From positions 592,583 to 656,582 of the forward strand of contig NZ_JAEHFJ010000003.1 of NCBI RefSeq assembly GCF_016406085.1: 64,000 nucleotides of DNA, given 5' to 3'. This stretch comes from Aureibaculum flavum. GTDB lineage: Bacteria > Bacteroidota > Bacteroidia > Flavobacteriales > Flavobacteriaceae. Position 1 is the stretch's first letter. Every line of letters begins with the position of its first letter. The notes beneath the pieces are model-generated. The model was not told the origin of the DNA, ran no database searches, and saw only the letters and a list, made by a program, of their open reading frames with translations. Positions 34,112-41,854 of the stretch are shown here, piece after piece. A program made the translations under genes and the position numbers.

Positions 34112-34732
34112 TTATCTAAACGAATACAATAACACTTTCTCATTTTCTTTTAATAGTTCATCCAACTCATCTAAAACGCTAACAGAAACTGTTGGGCAGC
34201 CCCAACTGGTTGCAATGGGGTTTGGGTAGGTTTCTTTTTCAGGCATTCCTTTCCAGCCATGTAACACCACAATTCTTTTACGCATATTACTGTTGGTTTT
34301 TTCAAGACCATCTATCCAATATTTATAATTTTTCCCCCAACTGCTATAGGCTCTTTCGCCCATAACCGCCATTCCCAACGAACTACAATGGGTTTCACTC
34401 TTATTGCTGAAAACTGTCGGAATTCCTGTAGTATTTTTTCCTTTACCATCACCATGGCAAACCAGCTCTTTTTTTAGGATACTGTCCTTTTTTAAATCAA
34501 CTACAAAAAATCTGTTTTTACCGCTATGTATGCTATAATCAATCATAAAAGCAATGTCTTTGTTGTAATTGCCTTTTTTTGCAAATGCCTTAATGTGACT
34601 TATCTCATCAGAATAATCTAATACCTCAGTCTCAATAGTAATAGTTTCATTGCTAACAAAAAGGTTTTGTTTTTCTTTTTTACAAGAAAAAAAGGATAAG
34701 ATTATTATTAATATTGTAAAGTTTTTATTCAT
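34112..34732 (-). CDS. L,D-transpeptidase-like lipoprotein (YkuD_2 type)
   Basis: A 206-residue predicted lipoprotein with lipobox LIIILSFFSC near residue 17 and a catalytic region of the murein L,D-transpeptidase-like family: FMIDYSIHSGKNRFFVVDL, the HGDGKGKNTTGIPTVFSNK segment, HCSSLGMAVMG, VVLHGWKGMPE and the catalytic SWGCPTVS with Cys179. Such proteins form 3-3 cross-links in peptidoglycan or process it. The histidine in VVLHG near 153 is the partner of the catalytic cysteine. It is a single gene on the minus strand, with its 3' end touching the membrane-protein remnant. Confidence 0.8.
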   Translation of the reverse strand: MNKNFTILIIILSFFSCKKEKQNLFVSNETITIETEVLDYSDEISHIKAFAKKGNYNKDIAFMIDYSIHSGKNRFFVVDLKKDSILKKELVCHGDGKGKNTTGIPTVFSNKSETHCSSLGMAVMGERAYSSWGKNYKYWIDGLEKTNSNMRKRIVVLHGWKGMPEKETYPNPIATSWGCPTVSVSVLDELDELLKENEKVLLYSFR

Positions 34733-34754
34733 ATTTAAAATTCAAAAAAAACAC

Positions 34755-34834
34755 CAACCCTTCCGCCCTTAAAAATTCAGTAAGCCTTAAAAAAACGTTT
34801 TGGCACCTCCCCTTGAAAAAAGGTTAGGAATTTT
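34755..34834. repeat. Diverged copy of a short Bacteroidota-type intergenic repeat
   Basis: The sequence shares the order AACC-TTCCG-CCTT ... GGCACCTCCCCTTGAAAAAAGG-AGGAATT with a better preserved copy at 57394-57439 after trpS. The distal part can fold as a small CCTCCCC/GGGGAGG-type hairpin, though here the right arm is degraded. It sits in the gap between moaE and the L,D-transpeptidase gene. No open frame is present in it. Confidence 0.35.
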
Positions 34835-34928
34835 GTTTTCATATTTTTATTCATAGCAATTTTCCCTACCTTTTGGATTAACAAGAAACGAAATACATTT
34901 TGTTTCGAAGTTACCGAGTGAAGCTCAA

Positions 34929-35351
34929 CTATGGATGTGCATTAACCCATACTTCACCATCCACAAAGTGTTCTTTTTTCCAGATTGGAACTGTTTCTTT
35001 TAAGGTATCTATAGCGTATTGGCACGCATCAAAAGCGGCCTTTCTATGAGCTGAAGAAACAGCAATAATTACTGGAATATGACCAACTTGTAACTCACCT
35101 TCAGCATGGTGAATCGCAATTTTTAAAATGTCAAAATCGACCAAGGCTTTATCAGCTATTTTCTGCATTTCTTTAATTGCCATGGGTTTATAGGTAGAAA
35201 AATCTAATAACGTAACTTCCTTACTTTTTGTTAAATTACGTACAGTACCTACAAATAGGGCAATTCCGCCACAAGAAGCATCTTGAACAAAGTCGTAACA
35301 CGCTTGTAAATTCAGTTTTTCTGTAGTAACATGTATTGAGGTGTTTTCCAT
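34929..35351 (-). CDS. moaE: Molybdopterin synthase catalytic subunit
   Basis: MoaE with MoaD converts cyclic pyranopterin monophosphate to molybdopterin. The 140-residue protein shows CGGIALFVGTVRNLTKSKEVTLLDF, the YKPMAIKEMQKIAD helix, IAIHHAEGELQVGHIPVIIAVSSAHRKAAFDACQYAID and the C-terminal catalytic stretch ETVPIWKKEHFVDGEVWV with the conserved lysine pair. Usual length is 135-150. It is on the minus strand, apart from moaA-moeB, and 51 bp upstream of the DUF5686 stop on the same strand. Confidence 0.96.
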   Translation of the reverse strand: MENTSIHVTTEKLNLQACYDFVQDASCGGIALFVGTVRNLTKSKEVTLLDFSTYKPMAIKEMQKIADKALVDFDILKIAIHHAEGELQVGHIPVIIAVSSAHRKAAFDACQYAIDTLKETVPIWKKEHFVDGEVWVNAHP

Positions 35352-35402
35352 AAACCAAAATTAAGCAATTATAAAGCTTATTTATACCTGAATTCAGGGG
35401 TT

Positions 35403-37859
35403 TTAAAAACTCAAGCCAAACACAACACCATTAGTAGCCTTGCCGTTAAAATAAGATCGTACATAGTCAATACGTAAAAATCTGAATTTACCGAAGCCTA
35501 TATTATCCAACCCAACTGAATATTCAGAATAAGGTGTATTATCAGGCGTAAATAAAGCCTTAGCACCAACAACCAATTGAAATTGCAATTTATTTAGTAA
35601 AGGAATTTTTCGTAACAAATAGCCATTAAAATGATGTTGAGCATGGAACTCTGCGTATTGATCGTCTGTACTTAAATTGTAATAAGGCAACAAATAAAAA
35701 CTATTGGTATAGTTCAAATCTAGATTTACATGGGTTTGATTTCCATTAAAGTGTTTGTAATCTGTAAAGGAAAGTTCATCAGTATTTAAAAATTTACCTG
35801 CTTTTATGTTATAAGAAAAGGTTCCTTTATTGCCAAATTTTAAATCTTGATATAGTCGTGCTTGTACCAAATCATAATTATATTTATTTTCGCTCGCGGC
35901 AAAACCTTTAGTATATCCGATGTTTAAAGCAGGATATTTGGTTTCATATAAATTTATTTTTCGATCTGGGTAAGAAATATATTTTTGTCCAAATTTAATG
36001 GTAGCACCTAACGAAAACTTATAAATACTATGTTCGTCAAAAGGGGTTGATGTATAATTATCAGGCTCTAGCGGATTATTAGAAGAGTACTGTTCATCAT
36101 CTTTGTTCAGAATTACCCAATCGGCATTGTTAAATAAAGGTTTTCTGTTTTCGTAGCTAATTGAAGAGTTCATTCGTAAGCCATTAAAAATTTCTTTTCC
36201 TCCACTAATAGAAGCGAAAGTTTTATCGTAATATTTTGCATAATTATCTTCAAAGAATAAGGAACTCACCGCATTAACTATAGGGGCAATGGGTTCTGAT
36301 TCGTTAAATTGCATAATTTTTCTACCACCATTTATACTTACATAAGAATTGGTTTTTCCATTAAAATTATAGGTAAACCCACCACTCAATCTCAATTGGT
36401 CATCTGACAAACCATAATCTATTTTGGATCTAATATTAAAACTTCTGTTTTCGTCTTTATAATACTTATAATAAGAGATATCCATATTGGTATGCCATCC
36501 TTGCACGGTATTAAACATAGAATTGAAGACTGGTGAGCCAATGTTTAAACCCCATTTTTCATAAGTATTCGAATAATTATAGCCAGTTAGCACATTCATT
36601 ATTTTGAATTTATTCCGCTTAAGATCTATGGAATCTAAGTATTTTTCTGACTGTCTAATTTCTTTAATGCTGTCTTTTAGTTGATAATCATTCATTTCTT
36701 CGGCGGTTAACGGAATGGGTCTCATATTCTTCCAAAAAAGACTATCCTTCTTATTGGCTTTGTCCTCAATTGAAAGAATTTCATTGGTAAATGTGGCTTT
36801 TGTAAAGTTGGGTTGAAAATTATAATCGCTATATACACCTGTAAAACGTCCATCTACGTTAATGCCAAACATGCCAAAAACAAAATCTATACTTTGAGAA
36901 AATAGTGGCCACATTTTGTCTTTTTCAGAATAAGAATAACTCTGTTTTAACGTCAACTTTTTAACCATAGGTTGTTGTATTTGTTTACCGGTAACTGAAA
37001 GGTCTACAGCAAAAAATTCCCAACTGTTTTCAACAATATAGATGAATCCCGTAAAGGCATTATCCGTAGTTTTTTTAGGGGCAACCTTTATTTTGTTAAT
37101 GAGAAACTCACCTTCATAATAACTATTAACCAAGGTGTATTTATAATAGTTAAAAGCGTAATTCGCTATTGGTGAAACAATATTTTCGCCGAGGTTTATC
37201 AAGTTCGTATAAACGTTAAAATTTACTTCAGATGCTTGATTAAAACTAAAACCACTATCATCTCCACTAACCTTAGAAGCCAATATGTTTTCTTTAAATT
37301 CCTTTTCGCTCTTGGTAATTTTAGAAATCGTTTCAGAAAGATAAACAACGCCACTTCTTGTTGAATCCAAACCACCACCGAGGTCACCCAATTCAAAACC
37401 CATAATTTTTTCAGGAGCATCTTTAATCCGATAAATACCTCGCGAATAAAAATCGGCTGTAAAATTGGACGTTTTCTTTAAATTTTTATCTTTTTCAGCA
37501 ATTGCAGCTCTGATAATTCGATGAGCAGGATTGTCTTTAGTACTTATTTGAACTTCATCTAACGCTAAAGCATCCTCTTTTAAAACGATATTCAATTCAA
37601 AAGGTAATGCGGTTATATTAACCTCTTTTTTTAATGTTTTGAACCCTAAATATTGAAAAATGATAGTGTAATTACCTGTTTTATTAATATCTAATTGGTA
37701 TATACCATCATCATTTGAGGTTGTACCATTATATGATCCTTGTAAGTAAATATTTACAAATGGTAAAGCCGTATTGTTTTCGTCGGTAACTGTCCCTGTA
37801 ATTTGAGCTTGTGCGATAGAGCAACTAATAAAAAGGAGTAGTGAGATTTTAATATTCAT
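35403..37859 (-). CDS. DUF5686 / carboxypeptidase-like regulatory domain outer-membrane protein
   Basis: A large outer-membrane protein, 818 residues from the ATG at 37857-37859 (MNIKISLLLFISCSIAQAQ, a clean signal peptide). The N-terminal domain is a CarboxypepD_reg-like beta-sandwich (ITGTVTDENNTALPFVNIYL to about residue 95). The long rest consists of beta strands with many aromatic residues, as in DUF5686 barrels. The end VFGLSF has a terminal phenylalanine, the outer-membrane insertion signal. A longer reading from a TTG at 37883 would start inside the predicted promoter element at 37881-37888, so I reject it. Function is unknown; the family is common in Bacteroidota. Confidence 0.85.
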   Translation of the reverse strand: MNIKISLLLFISCSIAQAQITGTVTDENNTALPFVNIYLQGSYNGTTSNDDGIYQLDINKTGNYTIIFQYLGFKTLKKEVNITALPFELNIVLKEDALALDEVQISTKDNPAHRIIRAAIAEKDKNLKKTSNFTADFYSRGIYRIKDAPEKIMGFELGDLGGGLDSTRSGVVYLSETISKITKSEKEFKENILASKVSGDDSGFSFNQASEVNFNVYTNLINLGENIVSPIANYAFNYYKYTLVNSYYEGEFLINKIKVAPKKTTDNAFTGFIYIVENSWEFFAVDLSVTGKQIQQPMVKKLTLKQSYSYSEKDKMWPLFSQSIDFVFGMFGINVDGRFTGVYSDYNFQPNFTKATFTNEILSIEDKANKKDSLFWKNMRPIPLTAEEMNDYQLKDSIKEIRQSEKYLDSIDLKRNKFKIMNVLTGYNYSNTYEKWGLNIGSPVFNSMFNTVQGWHTNMDISYYKYYKDENRSFNIRSKIDYGLSDDQLRLSGGFTYNFNGKTNSYVSINGGRKIMQFNESEPIAPIVNAVSSLFFEDNYAKYYDKTFASISGGKEIFNGLRMNSSISYENRKPLFNNADWVILNKDDEQYSSNNPLEPDNYTSTPFDEHSIYKFSLGATIKFGQKYISYPDRKINLYETKYPALNIGYTKGFAASENKYNYDLVQARLYQDLKFGNKGTFSYNIKAGKFLNTDELSFTDYKHFNGNQTHVNLDLNYTNSFYLLPYYNLSTDDQYAEFHAQHHFNGYLLRKIPLLNKLQFQLVVGAKALFTPDNTPYSEYSVGLDNIGFGKFRFLRIDYVRSYFNGKATNGVVFGLSF

Positions 37860-37880
37860 TGAGGTTGATTTAGTTATGAG

Positions 37881-37888
37881 CAAACCTA
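37881..37888 (-). promoter_or_regulatory. Bacteroidota -7 promoter element for the DUF5686 gene
   Basis: The minus strand reads TAGGTTTG, matching TAnnTTTG, 21 bp upstream of the ATG at 37859. It overlaps an alternative upstream start and so supports the internal ATG. Confidence 0.45.
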
Positions 37889-38008
37889 AATTTTTAAAAT
37901 GGGCTTGGATAATAAGAATTTGTTAAAAATAGAGGCTGTTTTCTTTAATTATTGTTAAAATTTGCTGAAAGACACTGCGTTTTGGATATAAATAGAATTG
38001 AAATTCCC

Positions 38009-38016
38009 TATTTTTG
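38009..38016 (+). promoter_or_regulatory. Bacteroidota -7 promoter element for the DUF3817 gene
   Basis: TATTTTTG matches TAnnTTTG, with a TTTTG -33-like box at 37980-37984, 24 bp upstream. The start codon at 38044 is 27 bp downstream. Confidence 0.45.
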
Positions 38017-38043
38017 CAGACCATAATTTAAGATAAAAAACCA

Positions 38044-38319
38044 ATGAAGACCACATTTAAAATTGTAGCTATTTTAGAAGGATTGTCGTATTTAATACTG
38101 CTTTTTATAGCAACTCCCATAAAATATATTGGTCATGATGAATCATGGGTTAAAATGTTTGGAATGCCACATGGTTTGTTATTTGTGGCGTATGTAGTTT
38201 TGGCTTTTTTGGTAAAATCGGAATATAAATGGGATAACAAGACATTTTTAATTGTCTTGGCTGCTTCTATAATACCATTCGGTACGTTTTATGTCGATAA
38301 AAAATATTTGAGAGCATAA
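38044..38319 (+). CDS. DUF3817 small integral membrane protein
   Basis: A 91-residue protein with three hydrophobic helices. FKIVAILEGLSYLILLFIATPIKYI near 4-28 and KMFGMPHGLLFVAYVVLAF near 37-55 are the family's recognisable motifs (E-G-x-S-Y, P-x-K-Y, H-G). The C-terminal helix reads FLIVLAASIIPFGTFYVDKKYL. It is a single-gene unit with a near-consensus promoter between the DUF5686 gene and moaD. No function is known. Confidence 0.9.
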   Translation: MKTTFKIVAILEGLSYLILLFIATPIKYIGHDESWVKMFGMPHGLLFVAYVVLAFLVKSEYKWDNKTFLIVLAASIIPFGTFYVDKKYLRA

Positions 38320-38370
38320 ATTTAAGTAAGATTTCTGTTCCACTTTGTAAAGAATTAAAAATGTGTTTCA

Positions 38371-38613
38371 TTATCCTCCACTTACTGGTGGAATGATGGC
38401 AATTACGTCATTGGCTTTGATTAAATATGTATCATCAACATAGTTTTCGTTAACGGCTACTGAAAAATTCTTATAAGGAACGAGTTTTGGGTATTGTTCA
38501 ATCAATATGCTTTTGAAATCGGTTATCGTTGTATTGGGAATTATTTCTAATTCTGTTGTGTTTTTACCAACAATATCTTTAACAATGCCAAAAAGCAATA
38601 GTTTTATTTGCAT
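38371..38613 (-). CDS. moaD: MoaD/ThiS-family sulfur carrier (molybdopterin synthase small subunit)
   Basis: An 80-residue ubiquitin-like protein that carries sulfur as a C-terminal thiocarboxylate. It begins with MQIKLLLFGIVKDIVG, as MoaD does, has the usual VAVNENYVDDTYLIKANDVIAIIPPVSGG end, and terminates with Gly-Gly at the stop. It is activated by MoeB and works with MoaE. It is on the minus strand, divergent from the SulP permease gene with about 109 bp between. Confidence 0.94.
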   Translation of the reverse strand: MQIKLLLFGIVKDIVGKNTTELEIIPNTTITDFKSILIEQYPKLVPYKNFSVAVNENYVDDTYLIKANDVIAIIPPVSGG

Positions 38614-38643
38614 CTCGTTTTATTTAAATCAGTTCAATTGCAT

Positions 38644-38651
38644 TACTTTTG
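38644..38651 (+). promoter_or_regulatory. Bacteroidota -7 promoter element for the SulP gene
   Basis: TACTTTTG matches TAnnTTTG. Transcription would begin near 38657, about 65 nt before the start codon region at 38723. The leader holds no recognisable riboswitch or stem. Confidence 0.4.
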
Positions 38652-38722
38652 CTAAAGTAAAGATATTAAGTTAAAAATGACATGCCAACTGAATTTAACA
38701 TAGCTGTTAAAAGTGGGTAATA

Positions 38723-40456
38723 ATGTATTACATGAATAAAATTTTCCCAATATTAGATTGGTTACCAAACTATAAAACCTCGTTTTTAAGAGGAGATATA
38801 TTTGCTGGTTTAACTATTGGTATTATTTTAATTCCTCAAGGAATTGCCTATTCCATTATTGCAGGTTTACCACCTATTTATGGTTTATACACGGCTTTAA
38901 TTCCGCAATTGATATATACTATTTTTGGAACTTCTAAACAATTATCCACTGGTCCTACAGCATTAGATTCATTAATTATTGCTTCCGGAGTATCTACATT
39001 AGCAATTGTAGGTACAGATAATTATATTACTACCGTTTTGTTACTCACCATAATGGTGGGTGCACTACAATTCTTGGTGGGTATATTTCGACTGGGTTTT
39101 ATCGTTAATTTTTTATCCAGACCTGTTTTAACCGGGTTTGTATCTGCCGCTGCTATTATAATAGCCTTTAGTCAGTTAAAAGATTTATTAGGTTTAGATG
39201 TAGCACGAAGTAATCAAATTCACACTATAATTGTAAATCTTTTTGAAAAAATAACTGAAATTAATCTGAATACTATATTGATTGGTTTGGGGTCGATTTT
39301 AATTATTTATGGATTAAAAAAAATACATAAAAAATTACCAGGTCAATTATTGGTCGTTATTATAGGTATTTTGGTTATGAAATGGTTCGGCAATTACCTA
39401 TCTGATGTTGAAATTGTAAAAGATATCCCGAAAGGTTTACCTCCATTTTTAATGCACCATTTTGACGTGTCGCTTATGCAAAAGTTACTGCCAATAGCAT
39501 TAACACTTGCTTTCACAGGATTTTTACAAGGAATATCAATTGCAAAAACCTTAGATGAAGATGTAATTGATTCCAATTTAAAGCCAAATAAAGAATTAAT
39601 TGCATTAGGTTTAGGTAATATGGTAGGGTCATTTTTTGGAGCTTATACTTTTACAGGAAGCTTTTCTAGATCTGCAATAAATAAAGAAGCCGGTGCTAAC
39701 ACAGCAATGTCTAATGTGGTTGCTGCTTTGTTTATTTTAATAACCATTTTATTTTTGACTCCAGTTTTTTATTATTTACCCAAAACAGTACTTGCCGCCA
39801 TAATTATTACTGCAATTTTAGGCATGATAAAAGTCAAAGACATGAGGTTTTTATGGAAAACCGATAAGAAAGACTTTATAATGATGTTGGTTACTTTGAT
39901 TATTACGCTAACTGTCGGAATAAAAGAAGGGATTATGGTGGGTGTAATGGTTTCTATTTTTGCGGTTATTTTTGAGACTTCAAGACCACATATGGCAGTA
40001 TTAGGTAAGGTGCCCAATACAGCTCACTTTTACAGAAATAAAGGGCGGTTTAATGATGTTGAAATTGATAAAGAATTTTTAATCGTTAGGTTCGATTCGC
40101 AATTATATTTTGCAAATACCAATTATTTTAAAGAGAAATTGGACGAATTAGTTTATGAAAAAGGTGAAGATTTAAGGCTTATTATTATCGATGCCGAAGT
40201 TATAAGTAATATTGATAGTAGCGGTGTTTTCGCTTTAAATGAACTTTTGAAAAAATACAATAGTAGAGGAATTAAAATATACTTTACAAATATAAAAGGC
40301 CCATTAAGGGATGCTTTCGCTAAAAGTGGACTGATAAATCAGATTGGAGTAGAAAATTGTTTTATGAGCATTCAAGAAGCCGTAAATAATTATCTGAATA
40401 AAGATAATCTCGATCAAGAGAGAAAATATACGCAGTATTTAGATCAAGTAAATTAA
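38723..40456 (+). CDS. SulP family inorganic anion permease with STAS domain
   Basis: A 577-residue transporter. The first 410 or so residues hold 12-14 membrane segments with the family motifs FAGLTIGIILIPQGIAYSIIAGLPPIYGLYTALIP near 28-62, LSTGPTALDSLI, SRPVLTGFVSAAAI and GSFSRSAINKEAGANTAMSN. The C-terminal STAS domain (about 435-550) has LIIIDAEVISNIDSSGVFALNELL with the typical D-S-S-G phosphorylation-type site. SulP proteins carry sulfate, bicarbonate or molybdate. With moaD divergent next door, molybdate or sulfate is attractive but undetermined. The start could be at Met4. Confidence 0.93.
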   Translation: MYYMNKIFPILDWLPNYKTSFLRGDIFAGLTIGIILIPQGIAYSIIAGLPPIYGLYTALIPQLIYTIFGTSKQLSTGPTALDSLIIASGVSTLAIVGTDNYITTVLLLTIMVGALQFLVGIFRLGFIVNFLSRPVLTGFVSAAAIIIAFSQLKDLLGLDVARSNQIHTIIVNLFEKITEINLNTILIGLGSILIIYGLKKIHKKLPGQLLVVIIGILVMKWFGNYLSDVEIVKDIPKGLPPFLMHHFDVSLMQKLLPIALTLAFTGFLQGISIAKTLDEDVIDSNLKPNKELIALGLGNMVGSFFGAYTFTGSFSRSAINKEAGANTAMSNVVAALFILITILFLTPVFYYLPKTVLAAIIITAILGMIKVKDMRFLWKTDKKDFIMMLVTLIITLTVGIKEGIMVGVMVSIFAVIFETSRPHMAVLGKVPNTAHFYRNKGRFNDVEIDKEFLIVRFDSQLYFANTNYFKEKLDELVYEKGEDLRLIIIDAEVISNIDSSGVFALNELLKKYNSRGIKIYFTNIKGPLRDAFAKSGLINQIGVENCFMSIQEAVNNYLNKDNLDQERKYTQYLDQVN

Positions 40457-40547
40457 CAACCGCATTTTTTATTTGACTATTTAGTCCATTCATTTTTACG
40501 ATGAACAAACTTTTTTAACCCCTGACATCATTTGTCAAAACCACGGC

Positions 40548-40555
40548 TACATTTG
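40548..40555 (+). promoter_or_regulatory. Bacteroidota -7 promoter element for the VOC gene
   Basis: TACATTTG matches TAnnTTTG, 31 bp before the ATG at 40587. A TTTG lies only 13 bp upstream, shorter than the usual -33 spacing. Confidence 0.4.
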
Positions 40556-40586
40556 CATTATGTTTAACCATAAAAATCTATAAATT

Positions 40587-40964
40587 ATGAAAAGTGCAAT
40601 CAGTTGGTTTGAAATTCCTGTAACGGATTATAACAGAGCTAAAAAGTTTTATACCACCGTGTTGGGAATTGGAATTACCGATCATCCCATGCCAGACGGT
40701 ACCATGGAATATGGTGTATTTGACTATAAACCTGAAGAGGAAGGGGTAGGTGGAGCCATTTTTAAAGGTGATGATGCAAAACCATCTATGGAAGGTGTTA
40801 CCGTTTATTTGAATGGTGGCAATGATCTAAGTCTTCCTTTAAGTCGCGTTGAACGTGCTGGAGGTAAGGTTTTATTACCAAAAACAGATATTGGTGAAAA
40901 TGGATTTTTTGCCTTACTTAAAGATACGGAAGGTAACAAAGTAGCATTGCACTCCATGTCTTAA
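40587..40964 (+). CDS. VOC (glyoxalase/bleomycin resistance) family protein
   Basis: A 125-residue protein with two beta-alpha-beta-beta-beta modules. The first begins ISWFEIPVTDYNRAKKFYTTVLGI, the standard VOC opening, and the second contains VTVYLNGG and VERAGGKVLLPKTDIGENGFFALLKDTEGNKVALHS. A glutamate in the last strand (E115 region) and an upstream position may bind metal, but the first-module histidine is replaced by glutamate (WFEIP). Members include many small-molecule enzymes without known substrate. It lies just upstream of the WYL regulator gene on the same strand, with a hairpin between them. Confidence 0.88.
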   Translation: MKSAISWFEIPVTDYNRAKKFYTTVLGIGITDHPMPDGTMEYGVFDYKPEEEGVGGAIFKGDDAKPSMEGVTVYLNGGNDLSLPLSRVERAGGKVLLPKTDIGENGFFALLKDTEGNKVALHSMS

Positions 40965-40979
40965 TAAATAAGAGACGAG

Positions 40980-41035
40980 AAAAAAAGAGGTAAGAATCTG
41001 GACAAATAAATCTTGAATCTTGCCTCTTTTCTTTT
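40980..41035 (+). terminator. Hairpin terminator between the VOC and WYL genes
   Basis: GAAAAAAGAGGTAAGAAT at 40980-40997 pairs with AATCTTGCCTCTTTTC at 41016-41031, leaving two mismatches and a loop of about 18 bases; a T-rich run follows. The right arm leads straight into the -7 element of the next gene, so the terminator and the promoter spacer overlap. Confidence 0.55.
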
Positions 41036-41037
41036 AC

Positions 41038-41045
41038 TATATTTG
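41038..41045 (+). promoter_or_regulatory. Bacteroidota -7 promoter element for the WYL regulator; probably leaderless transcript
   Basis: TATATTTG matches TAnnTTTG and ends 6 bp before the ATG at 41052. As transcription starts about 5-7 bp after this element, the mRNA would begin at or within a base or two of the start codon. A TTG at 41013-41015 could be the -33 box. Confidence 0.5.
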
Positions 41046-41051
41046 TGAATC

Positions 41052-41741
41052 ATGCAACAACTCTCTAGACTCATTGCCATATTAACCTTGTTAAAATCAA
41101 AACGAATTTTAACGGCAACGGAGCTTTCTAAAAAATTTGAAGTTAGTATTAGAACCATTTATAGAGATATTAAAAAATTAGAAGTTGCTGGCGTTCCTAT
41201 TATCACTTTGGAAGGCAGAGGCTATAGCTTGATGGATGGTTATGTTGTGGCACCGGTTCAGTTTACTGAAAAACAAGCCAATGCGTTAATTACTGCTCAA
41301 CATTTGGTAAACAAATCAAATGATGCATCGTTTGTTAGTGATTTTGAGGAAGCGATGACTAAAATTAAGTCGGTTTTTAGAACGTCTATTCAACAGAAAA
41401 GTGAATTACTACATAGTAAAATTCGAGTTTTTGATTTTAAACAAGAAATAATTTCCAGTAATGCTCTTTCCGAATTGCAATTGGCCATTACTAATTTTAA
41501 TTTAACTGAAATTAATTACCGTAAGGCAGATCAAGTTGATGCTACTTTTAGAGTTATTGAACCATGTGCCATATTTGCCACAGACAATAAATGGATTCTA
41601 ATTGCGTGGTGTCATTTACGAAATGATTATAGAGCATTTAGAGTAGACCGAATTCAAAACTTTAAAATTTTGCCCAGTCAATTTGAAGATAGGAAATTTG
41701 AATTTGAATCTTTTTATAAGTCACGCCCTTATAACCCTTAA
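41052..41741 (+). CDS. HTH/WYL-domain transcriptional regulator (YafY-like)
   Basis: A 229-residue regulator. The N-terminal winged helix (about 1-60) reads LSRLIAILTLLKSKRILTATELSKKFEVSIRTIYRDIKKLEVAGVPI, the HTH_11/DeoR-like pattern, followed by GRGYSLMDGYVVAPVQFTEKQANAL. The WYL domain (about 135-225) has INYRKADQ, then VIEPCAIFATDNKWILIAWCHLRNDYRAFRVDRI. WYL domains bind oligonucleotides or other ligands. It has its own near-consensus promoter. Control of the neighbouring VOC or MBL genes is possible but unproven. Confidence 0.9.
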   Translation: MQQLSRLIAILTLLKSKRILTATELSKKFEVSIRTIYRDIKKLEVAGVPIITLEGRGYSLMDGYVVAPVQFTEKQANALITAQHLVNKSNDASFVSDFEEAMTKIKSVFRTSIQQKSELLHSKIRVFDFKQEIISSNALSELQLAITNFNLTEINYRKADQVDATFRVIEPCAIFATDNKWILIAWCHLRNDYRAFRVDRIQNFKILPSQFEDRKFEFESFYKSRPYNP

Positions 41742-41786
41742 CAATTCTTTGTAATTTTTGTTACTTTATTTTCTTATATTAGTCAG

Positions 41787-41794
41787 TATCTTTG
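41787..41794 (+). promoter_or_regulatory. Bacteroidota -7 promoter element for the sulfur operon
   Basis: TATCTTTG matches TAnnTTTG, 60 bp upstream of the ATG at 41855. The leader between them (41800-41854) includes the short inverted pair GCCTCTATTTAAAATAGGC at 41812-41830, a possible regulatory hairpin. It may drive genes through the thioredoxin at 44392. Confidence 0.5.
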
Positions 41795-41854
41795 CAAAAT
41801 TGAGAATTTTACGCCTCTATTTAAAATAGGCAAGATTAATATTAAAAGTAAAAT

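Noticed and set aside
37860..37883. TTG start of the DUF5686 gene
   Set aside because: It overlaps the predicted -7 promoter element, and the internal ATG starts a clean signal peptide.
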